NCBI RefSeq assembly: GCF_022489025.1
Contig: NZ_JAKVTG010000001.1
Coordinates: 372,001-436,000 of the forward strand
Origin: Planococcus halocryophilus
Lineage (GTDB): Bacteria > Bacillota > Bacilli > Bacillales_A > Planococcaceae
Reading direction: 5' to 3'
DNA: 64,000 nt
Below, in pieces: positions 9,591 through 18,099 of the stretch. The notes beneath the pieces were generated by a model. The model did not search any database. It had not been told where the DNA came from and saw only the letters and a program-made list of their open reading frames with translations. Position 1 is the stretch's first letter. Each line of letters opens with the position of its first letter. Made by a program: the position numbers and the translations under genes.

Positions 9591-10865
9591 ATGTTTGAAA
9601 CAATTAATATTGCTAAAGGCGTAAATGTGCATGTCAATGAGACAACGCAATTTAAAACGATAAATTTTTCAATTAAATTTAAGGATAAACTAACGAAAGA
9701 AAAGGCATCTGCCCGTTCGATTTTGGCGAACGTATTGCAACATAGTAACGAGGTTTATCCGTCGCATACAGCACTTCGGATGGTGCTTGATGACTTATAT
9801 GGTACGTCTCTTTACATAGATTCATCAAAGCGTGGAAATGAGCACGTGGTTACATTAAATGTCGAAACAGTCAACGATCAATATCTGTCTGAAAAAGGTG
9901 TGCTAGAAAAAGTATTAAACTTAATGTATATCGTTTTGTTCAAACCGAATTTTGAGAATGGCTTGTTCAAAGAATCCATATTCACGCGGGAAAAACATTC
10001 TATAGTTCAACGTATCGAATCTGTATTTGATGAAAAAACACGTTATGCACAGCAGCGGATGATGGAGTTGGCCTTACCGAACCATCCAGCTTCTATTACA
10101 TCAAATGGCACAATTGAAATCGTTGAAAGCGTGACGAATGAACAATTAGTGGCCGAATACAACGAAATGATTTCACAGAATGAAATTGAAATTTATGCGG
10201 TTGGCGATGTGAAACCAGAAATGATCGCTTCGTACATCCGCGAATTTTTCCATTTTAAAGATCGTGAAAAAGCGATTGCAGTACCGCCTATGGAATTGGT
10301 AAAGCCAGAGCAACCACGCGTGCTTGAATTTGAAGACATGAAACAAGGGAAGCTACATATGGCATTTTTTACGCCGATTACATTCCGCGATGAGAAGTTC
10401 CCAATCATGCAGCTGATGAACGGCGTTTTTGGTGGCTATGCGCATTCTAAATTATTTGTAAACATTCGTGAAAAAGAAAGCATGGCATATTACGTATCTA
10501 GTTCTTTTGCTTCGCAATTTGGGTTAATGTTCGTTCTTGCAGGCATTGATTCCAAACTAGAAGAAAAAGCGGTGACTTTAGTTTTAGAACAATTAGAAGA
10601 AGTGAAAAAAGGGAATATTTCAGATGTTGAACTTGATCAAACAAAAGCGTTGCTGGTCAATCAATTAAAAGAAGCTCTCGATTCGGCGCGTGGACAAATT
10701 GATATTTATGATCAATACATGGAATTAACTGATCGTTTCGAACCTGAATATATGATTAATAAATGGAAAAATGTCACGAAAGAAGATATCGCGTCAGTTG
10801 CTCAGGAGTTGTCGTTGGAAATGACATACTTCCTATCCGGCAAGGAGGATGAAACAAATGCATAA
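9591..10865 (+). CDS. ymfF: M16-like protein YmfF, associated with EF-P 5-aminopentanol modification
   Basis: A 424-residue member of the M16 (insulinase/processing peptidase) superfamily. The zinc-binding HxxEH motif is absent at its expected place near residue 45 (the region reads LANVLQHSNEVYPS), so this is probably the catalytically inactive partner of the next gene product. ATG 9591 follows GAGAGGGG by 7 bases. The three genes ymfF, ymfH and ymfI overlap and form one transcript; in B. subtilis this locus supplies the reductase step of EF-P Lys32 modification, and the two M16 proteins are associated with it by context. Direct activity is unknown. Confidence 0.82.
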   Translation: MFETINIAKGVNVHVNETTQFKTINFSIKFKDKLTKEKASARSILANVLQHSNEVYPSHTALRMVLDDLYGTSLYIDSSKRGNEHVVTLNVETVNDQYLSEKGVLEKVLNLMYIVLFKPNFENGLFKESIFTREKHSIVQRIESVFDEKTRYAQQRMMELALPNHPASITSNGTIEIVESVTNEQLVAEYNEMISQNEIEIYAVGDVKPEMIASYIREFFHFKDREKAIAVPPMELVKPEQPRVLEFEDMKQGKLHMAFFTPITFRDEKFPIMQLMNGVFGGYAHSKLFVNIREKESMAYYVSSSFASQFGLMFVLAGIDSKLEEKAVTLVLEQLEEVKKGNISDVELDQTKALLVNQLKEALDSARGQIDIYDQYMELTDRFEPEYMINKWKNVTKEDIASVAQELSLEMTYFLSGKEDETNA

Positions 10866-12159
10866 AGTAGAATTTGAACAATTAGAAGAAACATTATTCC
10901 ATGAAAAGCTTGATAACGGCTTAACGGTTTATATTTTACCAAAAAAAGGATTTTCTAAAACATTTGCCACGTTTACAACTAAATACGGTTCTATCGATAA
11001 CCATTTTGTGCCTCAAGGTGGATCAGAACCAATCAAAGTTCCAGATGGCATCGCCCACTTTTTAGAACACAAAATGTTTGAAAAAGAAGAAGGGGACGTG
11101 TTTCAAGAGTTCAGTAAACAAGGAGCTGCAGCCAACGCGTTTACATCATTTACACGAACAGCTTATTTGTTTTCAGCAACAGGGGAAATTGACGAAAACG
11201 TCAAAACCTTACTAGATTTTGTGCAAAGCCCTTACTTCACTGAGAAAACCGTGGAAAAAGAAAAAGGCATTATCGCACAAGAAATTACAATGTACGACGA
11301 TCAACCTGATTGGCGCTTGTATTTCGGAATTATTGAAAACATGTACAAAAATCATCCTGTGAAAATTGACATCGCGGGTACCGTAGAATCGATTCAGGAT
11401 ATTACAGCTGAACATTTATATACGTGCTACAATACGTTCTATCACCCTTCAAATATGGTGTTATTTATAGTAGGAAACGTAGATCCAGATCAAATGATGG
11501 CTTTAGTAAAAGAAGACCAAGCACAAAAAACATTTGAAGAACCTACAGAAATTACACGCATTTATCCTGAAGAGCCAAAAGAAGTAGCTATTAAAGAACG
11601 CGTGCTAGAAATGAGCGTTCAAAAACCAAAAGTATTTTACGGTATTAAACCAGAAAAACTAGATTTAATCGGTCCAGAAATGCTTAAGCATGAGCTAGCG
11701 GCTCAACTTGCTTATGAATTATTATTTGGCCGAACATCTGATTTTTATCACCACGCCTATGAAAACGATTGGATTGATGAGTCTTATTCATTCGACTATT
11801 CGTTAGAACAAGGATTTGGTTATGCGTTAGTCGGTTCAGATACGCACAAGCCTGAGGTTTTAATAAAAGAAATCAAACATACCCTTCAAAATGCAGTTGA
11901 AAAATGGCCATTTGGTCAAGAAGATCTTGACCGGGTGCGCCGCAAAAAAATTGGTTTTTTCTTAAGAGCGTTGAATTCTCCAGAATACATTGCTAACCAA
12001 TTCACCAATTATGCATTTAATGAAATGAATTTATTTGATGTTGTTCCGGTATTAGAAGAGCTAGAGGTTGTTGATTTGCAAAATGCATTTGCCTTAGTCA
12101 GTCACGAATCCCAGCAATCTGTCTTTACGATTATGCCTCCGAAAAAGGATGAACAGTGA
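10858..12159 (+). CDS. ymfH: M16-family zinc peptidase YmfH, EF-P modification locus
   Basis: A 433-residue M16 protease with the inverted zinc motif HFLEH (near residue 66) and the downstream acidic ligand in EKGIIAQEI, so it should be catalytically competent. The first half carries the peptidase domain; the second half is the homologous inactive domain. It starts inside the end of ymfF (8-base overlap, AAGGAGG ribosome site) and ends overlapping ymfI by 4 bases. Together with YmfF it may form a two-subunit peptidase as in other M16B pairs; the substrate is unknown. Confidence 0.85.
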   Translation: MHKVEFEQLEETLFHEKLDNGLTVYILPKKGFSKTFATFTTKYGSIDNHFVPQGGSEPIKVPDGIAHFLEHKMFEKEEGDVFQEFSKQGAAANAFTSFTRTAYLFSATGEIDENVKTLLDFVQSPYFTEKTVEKEKGIIAQEITMYDDQPDWRLYFGIIENMYKNHPVKIDIAGTVESIQDITAEHLYTCYNTFYHPSNMVLFIVGNVDPDQMMALVKEDQAQKTFEEPTEITRIYPEEPKEVAIKERVLEMSVQKPKVFYGIKPEKLDLIGPEMLKHELAAQLAYELLFGRTSDFYHHAYENDWIDESYSFDYSLEQGFGYALVGSDTHKPEVLIKEIKHTLQNAVEKWPFGQEDLDRVRRKKIGFFLRALNSPEYIANQFTNYAFNEMNLFDVVPVLEELEVVDLQNAFALVSHESQQSVFTIMPPKKDEQ

Positions 12160-12875
12160 AACGATTTGTTGTCCTGCTCGGGGCGTCCGGTGAAATTGGT
12201 GAAAGCATTGCGCGACAGTTAGCAGAAAGTGGTTGGTCTTTGTATTTACACTGGAATGCTAATTCGCCAGCTACACTCGTACAAGAACTCACGAAAAAAT
12301 ATCCTTTGCAGGAGTTTATACCGGTCCAAGCTGACTTTACCTATGAAGAGGGTGTAGAGAAGCTGACAAACAATGTATATGATGCGTCGGGCATTGTTGT
12401 TGCTAGTGGGCAATCGCTGATGAAGATGCTAATCGATACAACGGAACAAGATATGGAAGCTTTATGGCGTGTACATGTAAAAAACCCGATTTCGGTAATT
12501 CAATCATTATCACCATTTTTTCATCGCCACGACAAGTCTTACGTGGTCTTTGTGTCCTCAATTTGGGGAGAGATAGGTGCATCTATGGAAACAATGTATT
12601 CAGCGGTAAAAGGTGCACAATTGGCGTTTGTCAAAGCTTATGCAAAAGAGATGGCGCCTTCGGGAACGCGTGTGAATGCCATTTCACCTGGCTTTATTCA
12701 AACAAAAATGAATGACGGTTTTTCTCAAGAAGAGATACAGGAAATTGAGGAAGAAATTCCACTCGGACTTGGATCTCCTCAAGATATAGCAGATGCTGTA
12801 GATTTTCTAATCGGAGGAAAAGCAGATTATATGACAGGGCAAACATTACGCATTAATGGTGGATGGTTGATGTAA
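12156..12875 (+). CDS. ymfI: EF-P 5-aminopentanone reductase (YmfI), SDR family
   Basis: A 239-residue short-chain dehydrogenase/reductase. It shows the nucleotide-binding LLGASGEIGESIA at the N-terminus, the catalytic Ser region VFVSSIWGE and YSAVK (Tyr/Lys) and the ISPGFIQTKM segment. In B. subtilis YmfI reduces EF-P 5-aminopentanone to 5-aminopentanol, needed for efficient translation through polyproline. Start is GTG at 12156 within GTGA, overlapping the ymfH stop. Without the neighbours it could only be called a FabG-like SDR; the specific call rests on synteny. Confidence 0.85.
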   Translation: MKRFVVLLGASGEIGESIARQLAESGWSLYLHWNANSPATLVQELTKKYPLQEFIPVQADFTYEEGVEKLTNNVYDASGIVVASGQSLMKMLIDTTEQDMEALWRVHVKNPISVIQSLSPFFHRHDKSYVVFVSSIWGEIGASMETMYSAVKGAQLAFVKAYAKEMAPSGTRVNAISPGFIQTKMNDGFSQEEIQEIEEEIPLGLGSPQDIADAVDFLIGGKADYMTGQTLRINGGWLM

Positions 12876-12981
12876 TCGTATTTCTCTAAGTAAATGCCTC
12901 TTTCACGAGAGCAGCAAATCAGCTATCATATTAACTAGAAACCCTTTTAGACAGCTTGTATAGAGAAAGGTCGGATATTGC

Positions 12982-13782
12982 ATGAAAGAATGGTATTTTG
13001 AATACGAAATCCAAGTCAACCGTCCTGGTCTTCTTGGCGATATCGCTTCTCTTTTGGGAATGTTACGGGTAAATATCGTGACTATTAATGGTGTAGATCA
13101 AGGGCGTCGGGGTATGTTGTTGCGTGCAGAACATGATGTCCAACTAGAACGCTTTGAACAAATTCTATCAACTATCGAAACGATTGCTGTCACTAAGTTC
13201 CGTGAGCCAAAACTGCGGGATATTTTAGCAGTACGACACGGCAGGTATATTCAACGAGATGCTGATGATCGGAAAACATTCCGCTTTGTGCGTGACGAAC
13301 TAGGATTGCTTGTAGATTTCATGGCAGAAATTTTCAAACAAGAAGGTCATAAGTTGGTCGGGTTAAGAGGAATGCCACGCGTAGGAAAAACAGAGTCCAT
13401 TGTTGCTGCAAGTGTTAGTGCGAACAAAAAGTGGATTTTCCTATCTTCTACAATGATTAAACAAACTGTTCGCAACCAGTTAATGGGTGATGAGCACAAT
13501 GATAACAATATTTTTATTTTAGATGGCATTGTTACCCGCCGCTCGGCCGATGAACGGCATATGCAATTAGTACGTGAAATGATGCGCATGCCAACGATTA
13601 AAGTAGTAGAGCATCCGGATAAGTTTGTAGAGCAATCCGAATACAGCATTGATGATTTTGATTATATTATTGAATTACGTCACCACCCAGATGAAAAGAT
13701 CACTTATGAAGTATTGGAGAAAAATACATTCATGAATGAAGAATCAGAAGGTAATATGTTTGGAGACGGCTTCAACTTTTAA
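12982..13782 (+). CDS. ymfK: DUF3388 family protein YmfK
   Basis: A 266-residue protein of unknown function conserved next to ymfI and rodZ in Bacillales. Residues 1-75 look like an ACT-type fold (YEIQVNRPGLLGDIASLLGMLRVNI); a possible P-loop-like GMPRVGKTES occurs around residue 130, so nucleotide binding is conceivable but unproven. B. subtilis has ymfJ (DUF3243) between ymfI and ymfK; here only 106 bases lie there, with no such gene. ATG 12982 follows GAGAAAGGTCGG. The family link is by recall and synteny. Confidence 0.72.
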   Translation: MKEWYFEYEIQVNRPGLLGDIASLLGMLRVNIVTINGVDQGRRGMLLRAEHDVQLERFEQILSTIETIAVTKFREPKLRDILAVRHGRYIQRDADDRKTFRFVRDELGLLVDFMAEIFKQEGHKLVGLRGMPRVGKTESIVAASVSANKKWIFLSSTMIKQTVRNQLMGDEHNDNNIFILDGIVTRRSADERHMQLVREMMRMPTIKVVEHPDKFVEQSEYSIDDFDYIIELRHHPDEKITYEVLEKNTFMNEESEGNMFGDGFNF

Positions 13783-13799
13783 GTAGGCAGGTGATCGGT

Positions 13800-14660
13800 T
13801 TGAGTGAGTTGGGTACAAGGCTAAAACAGGCCAGAATCGCCAAAAATCTTAGTTTGGAAGATTTGCAGGATTTGACCAAGATACAAAAGCGGTACTTGGC
13901 TGGTATAGAAGATGGCAATCACAGTATGATGCCAGGTGCTTTTTATGTACGTGCTTTTATTAAGCAGTATGCTGCAGCTGTAGGATTAAATGGTGAAGAA
14001 TTGCTTGACCAGTTTAAAACAGAAATGCCGGCTAGTGACACGGTTGAAAAAAAGCAAATGCCGGAAACGTTCACTTCAAGAAGCCGTTCAGTTACACGCA
14101 CAGCTTCGAACGATACGTATGCCGAAATCATCCCAAAAGTTTTGGTCGCCTTTTTTATTGTTTTAATTCTGGCAGTGTCTTGGTATTTTTATAGTGCATC
14201 GACGAACAGAGACACAGCAAATAGACCGGTAGAAGATGAAGGAGTAGGCGTTCCATACGAAGAGCCTGTTCCTGCTACACCAAAAGAAACAGAAGAAACT
14301 GTTGCTGAAGAACCAGTGGAAAAACCTGCAGAACCTACGTCTGTCCTTTCTCTTAAGGAAACAAAAGGCGAAACAACGACTTACACGTGGCAAGGAACGG
14401 CAAATCCTCAGCTAGAAATAGTTGCGGATGGACCGTCCTGGATTGCTGCCACTGATCAGAATCAACAAGAGTTAACTTCGAAAGCGCGTGTTATGCAAGC
14501 TGGAGAAAAAGAAACACTCGATTTAGCTGAAGTGGACCGTGTACATGTACGCATTGGTGAATACGCTAATATTACATTGACTATGAACGGTGAAAACATC
14601 GAGTATACGCAACCGCTCCAAACCCAAAATATCGTTATTCAATTGACAAACGTCGAATAG
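13800..14660 (+). CDS. rodZ: Cell-shape protein RodZ (YmfM)
   Basis: A 286-residue bitopic protein. Residues 2-70 form an Xre-like helix-turn-helix (LGTRLKQARIAKNLSLEDLQ), a single membrane helix lies about 112-133 (VLVAFFIVLILAVSWYFY), followed by a Pro/Glu-rich periplasm-side linker and a C-terminal DUF4115 beta domain (TWQGTANPQLEIVADGPSW). RodZ links MreB filaments to the elongation machinery. TTG at 13800 is chosen because AGGCAGGTG lies 6-7 bases upstream; the GTG at 13791 falls inside that site. A terminator overlaps the stop codon. Confidence 0.88.
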   Translation: MSELGTRLKQARIAKNLSLEDLQDLTKIQKRYLAGIEDGNHSMMPGAFYVRAFIKQYAAAVGLNGEELLDQFKTEMPASDTVEKKQMPETFTSRSRSVTRTASNDTYAEIIPKVLVAFFIVLILAVSWYFYSASTNRDTANRPVEDEGVGVPYEEPVPATPKETEETVAEEPVEKPAEPTSVLSLKETKGETTTYTWQGTANPQLEIVADGPSWIAATDQNQQELTSKARVMQAGEKETLDLAEVDRVHVRIGEYANITLTMNGENIEYTQPLQTQNIVIQLTNVE

Positions 14661-14682
14661 CCATCTTTGGATGGCTATTTTT
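14657..14682 (+). terminator. Terminator overlapping the rodZ stop codon
   Basis: A 9-bp stem ATAGCCATC / GATGGCTAT with a 4-base loop, then Ts; its first arm contains the TAG stop of rodZ. Confidence 0.8.
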
Positions 14683-14709
14683 CTTGAAAGTTTGAAAGGG
14701 GAAACAACA

Positions 14710-15288
14710 ATGAACATACCAAATCAGATTACCATCTCAAGGATATTATTGATTCCTGTATTTATGGTAGTTATGTTAGCCGGCTTTGACTGGGGAACAA
14801 TGACGCTTTTTGGCGCTGAAATGCCCGTTACTCACTTTGTTGGGGGATTAATTTTTATCTTTGCATCCTTAACAGATTGGGTAGATGGCTACTATGCCCG
14901 TAAATTCAATTTAGTTACAACGTTTGGGAAGTTTTTGGATCCTTTAGCGGATAAGCTATTGGTTTCAGCAGCTTTAATCATTTTAGTAGAACTAGAATTT
15001 GCAGCATCGTGGATTGTGATTATCATCATTAGCCGTGAGTTTGCAGTTACGGGATTACGTTTAGTTCTAGCAGGTGAAGGCGAAGTTGTTGCAGCCGGTG
15101 GTTTAGGGAAAATAAAAACCACAGCACAAATTTTAGCGATATCTGCATTATTGCTACATGATACTATTTTTGTTTTAGTTGGTTTGCCATTTGGTCAAAT
15201 TATGCTTTATATCGCATTGATCTTCACAGTATGGTCTGGCTGGGATTATTTCTATGCCAATCGTCGTGCATTAATGACTTCAAAATAA
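14710..15288 (+). CDS. pgsA: CDP-diacylglycerol-glycerol-3-phosphate 3-phosphatidyltransferase
   Basis: A 192-residue integral membrane enzyme of the CDP-alcohol phosphatidyltransferase family. The full signature D-G-x2-A-R-x8-G-x3-D-x3-D is present (DGYYAR, then GKFLDPLADK, around residues 63-85), and five to six membrane helices can be seen. It makes phosphatidylglycerophosphate, the first committed step to phosphatidylglycerol. ATG 14710 follows AAAGGGG by about 7 bases. Place between rodZ and cinA is the same as in B. subtilis. Confidence 0.94.
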   Translation: MNIPNQITISRILLIPVFMVVMLAGFDWGTMTLFGAEMPVTHFVGGLIFIFASLTDWVDGYYARKFNLVTTFGKFLDPLADKLLVSAALIILVELEFAASWIVIIIISREFAVTGLRLVLAGEGEVVAAGGLGKIKTTAQILAISALLLHDTIFVLVGLPFGQIMLYIALIFTVWSGWDYFYANRRALMTSK

Positions 15289-15311
15289 GCGCAAAAAAGG
15301 GGTTCGAATAA

Positions 15312-16565
15312 ATGAACGCAGAAATTATTGCAGTAGGTTCAGAGTTATTATTAGGACAGATCACCAATACAAATGCTCGGTTTTTGTCTAATCATTTAGC
15401 GGAACTTGGCATTAATGTGTACTACCATACAGTAGTTGGGGACAACCCGGCACGGTTAGAAGATGCTATCAAGATTGCGGAAAATCGTGCAGACCTTATT
15501 TTGTTTACTGGAGGACTAGGCCCCACAAAAGATGATTTGACGAAAGAAGCGATTGCTCGTCATTTAGATACGTCACTTGAGATGAACGTGGAAGCGTTAG
15601 ATTCAATCGTCGCATTTTTTGAGCGTGCAGGACGTCCAATGACGGAGAATAACAAAAAGCAAGCGTTGGTCTTAAAAGACAGTGACGTTCTTGTTAACTA
15701 TAATGGCATGGCTCCAGGAATGATGTACAAAAAAGACGAACGTGTTTATATTTTGCTGCCAGGACCACCCAAAGAAATGGAGCCAATGTTCCAATTTGAG
15801 GCAAAACCTAAACTTGCAAGCTTATTAAACAAAGCTGATGTTATTTTGTCACACGTCTTGCGCTTTTATGGTATAGGTGAGGCAGAACTCGAAGACCGTT
15901 TGCACCATATTCTCGAAAAACAAACAAACCCGACAATTGCACCACTCGCTGCTGATGGAGAAGTCACTTTACGTATTACAGCTAAAACCAATACAACAGA
16001 AGAAGCGTGGAAGTTGATTGATGGAACTAAAGAGGAAATTTTAGATGTCGTAGGTGATTATCTTTATGGTTATGATAACGATTCACTCGCCTCTAAAGTA
16101 GTTGAGCTTTTAAAACATCAAGGTAAAACAATATCTGCAGCCGAAAGTTTAACTGCAGGACTTTTTCAGTCTGAATTGGCTTCGGTTCCAGGAGCAAGTG
16201 CTGTTTTGTCAGGTGGAGTCATTACGTACAACGAAGAAATGAAAGTTCATCAGCTTGGCTTATCAGCTGAATTACTAGCTGAATACGGCGTTGTTAGTGA
16301 GCAGACAGCATTAGCTATGGCAGAAGCTGTACGAGCTAAATTTAAAACCGATATTAGCGTTTCATTAACCGGTGCAGCAGGACCAGACGCGCATGGTGAC
16401 CAGCCAGCAGGAACTGTTTGGATTGGAATAGCAACAGAAGAAACTTCTAAATCTTATCGCCTTCAATTGTCAGGAATGCGCAATACCAATCGTTTACGAG
16501 CTGTTAAACTCGCGTTATATTACGTCATTCGCACGTTAACAGAAGAAAATGCACGCAAAATTTAA
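15312..16565 (+). CDS. cinA: CinA (competence/damage-inducible protein A)
   Basis: A 417-residue two-domain protein. Residues 1-170 form the MoCF_biosynth-like ADP-ribose pyrophosphatase domain (IAVGSELLLGQITNTN, LFTGGLGPTKDD), and residues 255-415 the CinA C-terminal NMN deamidase domain (ISAAESLTAGLF, SGGVITYNEEMK, LTGAAGPD). It lies 175 bases before recA, as in many Firmicutes where both respond to competence or damage; a terminator at its end suggests that most recA transcription starts from recA's own promoter. Confidence 0.93.
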   Translation: MNAEIIAVGSELLLGQITNTNARFLSNHLAELGINVYYHTVVGDNPARLEDAIKIAENRADLILFTGGLGPTKDDLTKEAIARHLDTSLEMNVEALDSIVAFFERAGRPMTENNKKQALVLKDSDVLVNYNGMAPGMMYKKDERVYILLPGPPKEMEPMFQFEAKPKLASLLNKADVILSHVLRFYGIGEAELEDRLHHILEKQTNPTIAPLAADGEVTLRITAKTNTTEEAWKLIDGTKEEILDVVGDYLYGYDNDSLASKVVELLKHQGKTISAAESLTAGLFQSELASVPGASAVLSGGVITYNEEMKVHQLGLSAELLAEYGVVSEQTALAMAEAVRAKFKTDISVSLTGAAGPDAHGDQPAGTVWIGIATEETSKSYRLQLSGMRNTNRLRAVKLALYYVIRTLTEENARKI

Positions 16566-16582
16566 TTTTGCGTGTTTTTTTA
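16552..16582 (+). terminator. Terminator overlapping the cinA stop codon
   Basis: ACGCAAAA and TTTTGCGT arms flank a short TTTAA loop containing the stop codon region, followed by a T run. Confidence 0.85.
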
Positions 16583-16644
16583 TTGCCAAAATCGGGAAAT
16601 GCGTAAAATAGGACGTTTAAAAATAAATTTTAAAAATAAATAAC

Positions 16645-16695
16645 CGAATAAACGTTCGCTTTTTTCTTGTGTATTTCTCAATAAGCTAGTATAAT
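16645..16695 (+). promoter_or_regulatory. recA promoter with LexA box
   Basis: CGAATAAACGTTCG (16645-16658) matches the Bacillus LexA box CGAACRNRYGTTCG at 13 of 14 positions. It is followed by TTGTGT (16668-16673), a 16-base spacer and TATAAT (16690-16695). The box lies just upstream of the -35 region. LexA is encoded in this window at 36173-36793. Confidence 0.85.
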
Positions 16696-16739
16696 AGAGA
16701 CAGATAGAAAATAGGTTTTCATTTAGAGGAGGATTTCTT

Positions 16740-17801
16740 TTGAGCGATCGTAAAGCAGCATTAGACATGGCGTTAAAACAAATAGAAAAGCAATTCGGTA
16801 AAGGTTCTGTCATGAAATTGGGGGAAAAAACCGACCGTAATATATCATCCGTATCAAGTGGTTCATTGGCATTGGATACAGCATTAGGAATAGGCGGTTA
16901 TCCACGTGGACGCGTAATAGAAGTTTACGGACCTGAAAGTTCAGGTAAAACGACGGTTTCTCTTCACGCGATCGCAGAAGTTCAAGCAATTGGTGGAACT
17001 GCGGCGTTTATCGATGCAGAGCATGCTTTAGATCCAGTTTACGCAAAAAATTTAGGTGTAAATATTGATGAATTATTGTTGTCACAACCGGACACAGGTG
17101 AGCAAGCATTGGAAATCGCTGAAGCACTTGTTCGCAGTGGAGCAGTTGATATTGTCGTTGTCGATTCAGTAGCAGCATTAGTACCTAAAGCTGAAATTGA
17201 AGGCGAGATGGGCGATTCGCATATGGGATTGCAAGCACGTTTAATGTCTCAAGCTCTTCGTAAATTATCTGGTGTTATTAACAAATCTAATACCATTGTT
17301 ATTTTCATTAACCAAATTCGCGAGAAAATTGGCGTAATGTTTGGTAACCCAGAAACAACACCTGGTGGTCGCGCATTGAAATTCTATTCATCTGTTCGTT
17401 TAGAAGTACGTCGTGCAGAAGCATTAAAATCAGGTACAGAAATTATTGGTAACAGAACGAAGATAAAAGTTGTGAAAAATAAGGTAGCTCCACCATTCCG
17501 TACTGCTGAAGTGGATATTATGTACGGAAAAGGGATTTCTCGTGAAGGTGAAATCGTGGATATCGGTTCTGATTTGGAAATTATCCAAAAAAGTGGTTCA
17601 TGGTACTCGTATAACGAAGAACGAATTGGCCAAGGCCGTGAAAATGTTAAGCAATTCTTGCTTAAAAACCCGGAAATCCGTAATGAGATTTCTAATAAAA
17701 TCCGTGAATCTTACGGGATGGCAGCAGCTACGTATACAATTGCTGCAACTAAAGAAGAACCAGAAGACTTTAATCTTCTAATTGACGAAGACGATAAATA
17801 A
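16740..17801 (+). CDS. recA: Recombinase RecA
   Basis: A 353-residue RecA without intein. Walker A is GPESSGKT near residue 66, followed by the [10 protein letters not shown] segment, Walker [15 protein letters not shown], the L1 region [25 protein letters not shown] in part, and the L2 neighbourhood [14 protein letters not shown]. It drives strand exchange and stimulates LexA self-cleavage. The start is TTG at 16740, 7 bases after AGGAGG; the protein then begins [19 protein letters not shown] as usual. A LexA box and promoter precede it and a terminator follows. Confidence 0.97.
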   Translation: MSDRKAALDMALKQIEKQFGKGSVMKLGEKTDRNISSVSSGSLALDTALGIGGYPRGRVIEVYGPESSGKTTVSLHAIAEVQAIGGTAAFIDAEHALDPVYAKNLGVNIDELLLSQPDTGEQALEIAEALVRSGAVDIVVVDSVAALVPKAEIEGEMGDSHMGLQARLMSQALRKLSGVINKSNTIVIFINQIREKIGVMFGNPETTPGGRALKFYSSVRLEVRRAEALKSGTEIIGNRTKIKVVKNKVAPPFRTAEVDIMYGKGISREGEIVDIGSDLEIIQKSGSWYSYNEERIGQGRENVKQFLLKNPEIRNEISNKIRESYGMAAATYTIAATKEEPEDFNLLIDEDDK

Positions 17802-17820
17802 GACTCGCTTTATAAGTCAG

Positions 17821-17857
17821 AAAAAGCCGCTAAGCAGAAGCTTTGCGGCTTTTTTTG
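17821..17857 (+). terminator. Terminator after recA
   Basis: A 10-bp stem AAAAAGCCGC / GCGGCTTTTT with a 14-base loop and further Ts. Confidence 0.9.
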
Positions 17858-17916
17858 TTATAACAGATGAAGTGACATCTGTCTTCAGTAGAATCTAGTG
17901 TGCCCGTATACTCGAA

Positions 17917-17962
17917 CTAGTTGCTAAGTTCTCTTTAGCGTTGTACTTCTACTTACGCTTTC
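17917..17962 (+). repeat. Possible miniature relative of the intergenic palindrome
   Basis: Begins CTAGTTGCTAAG, has a small GCTAA/TTAGC hairpin, and ends ACTTACGCTTTCC. Start (CTAG) and end (ACGCTTTYC) resemble those of the large repeats at 9411, 21281 and 28193, with the middle missing. Similarity is short, so descent from the same family is inference. Confidence 0.35.
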
Positions 17963-17967
17963 CTGGG

Positions 17968-18010
17968 TTGACACGACATAAGTCCATCTATACAATTAAA
18001 ATTGTATAAT
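17968..18010 (+). promoter_or_regulatory. rny promoter with overlapping 20-bp palindrome
   Basis: TTGACA (17968-17973), a 17-base spacer and TACAAT (17991-17996) form a good sigma-A promoter about 100 bases before rny; a second -10-like TATAAT lies at 18005-18010. TATACAATTAAAATTGTATA (17989-18008) is a perfect 9+9 inverted repeat covering the -10 box, which would suit a repressor site. Confidence 0.7.
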
Positions 18011-18099
18011 TTACTAATTTTAAAATAGTTGTAGTGAAACAAGTTTGATCATTCATCTTTTAAAATGAAAAAAATTCAATAGCAAGAGGAGGTGTCCGA

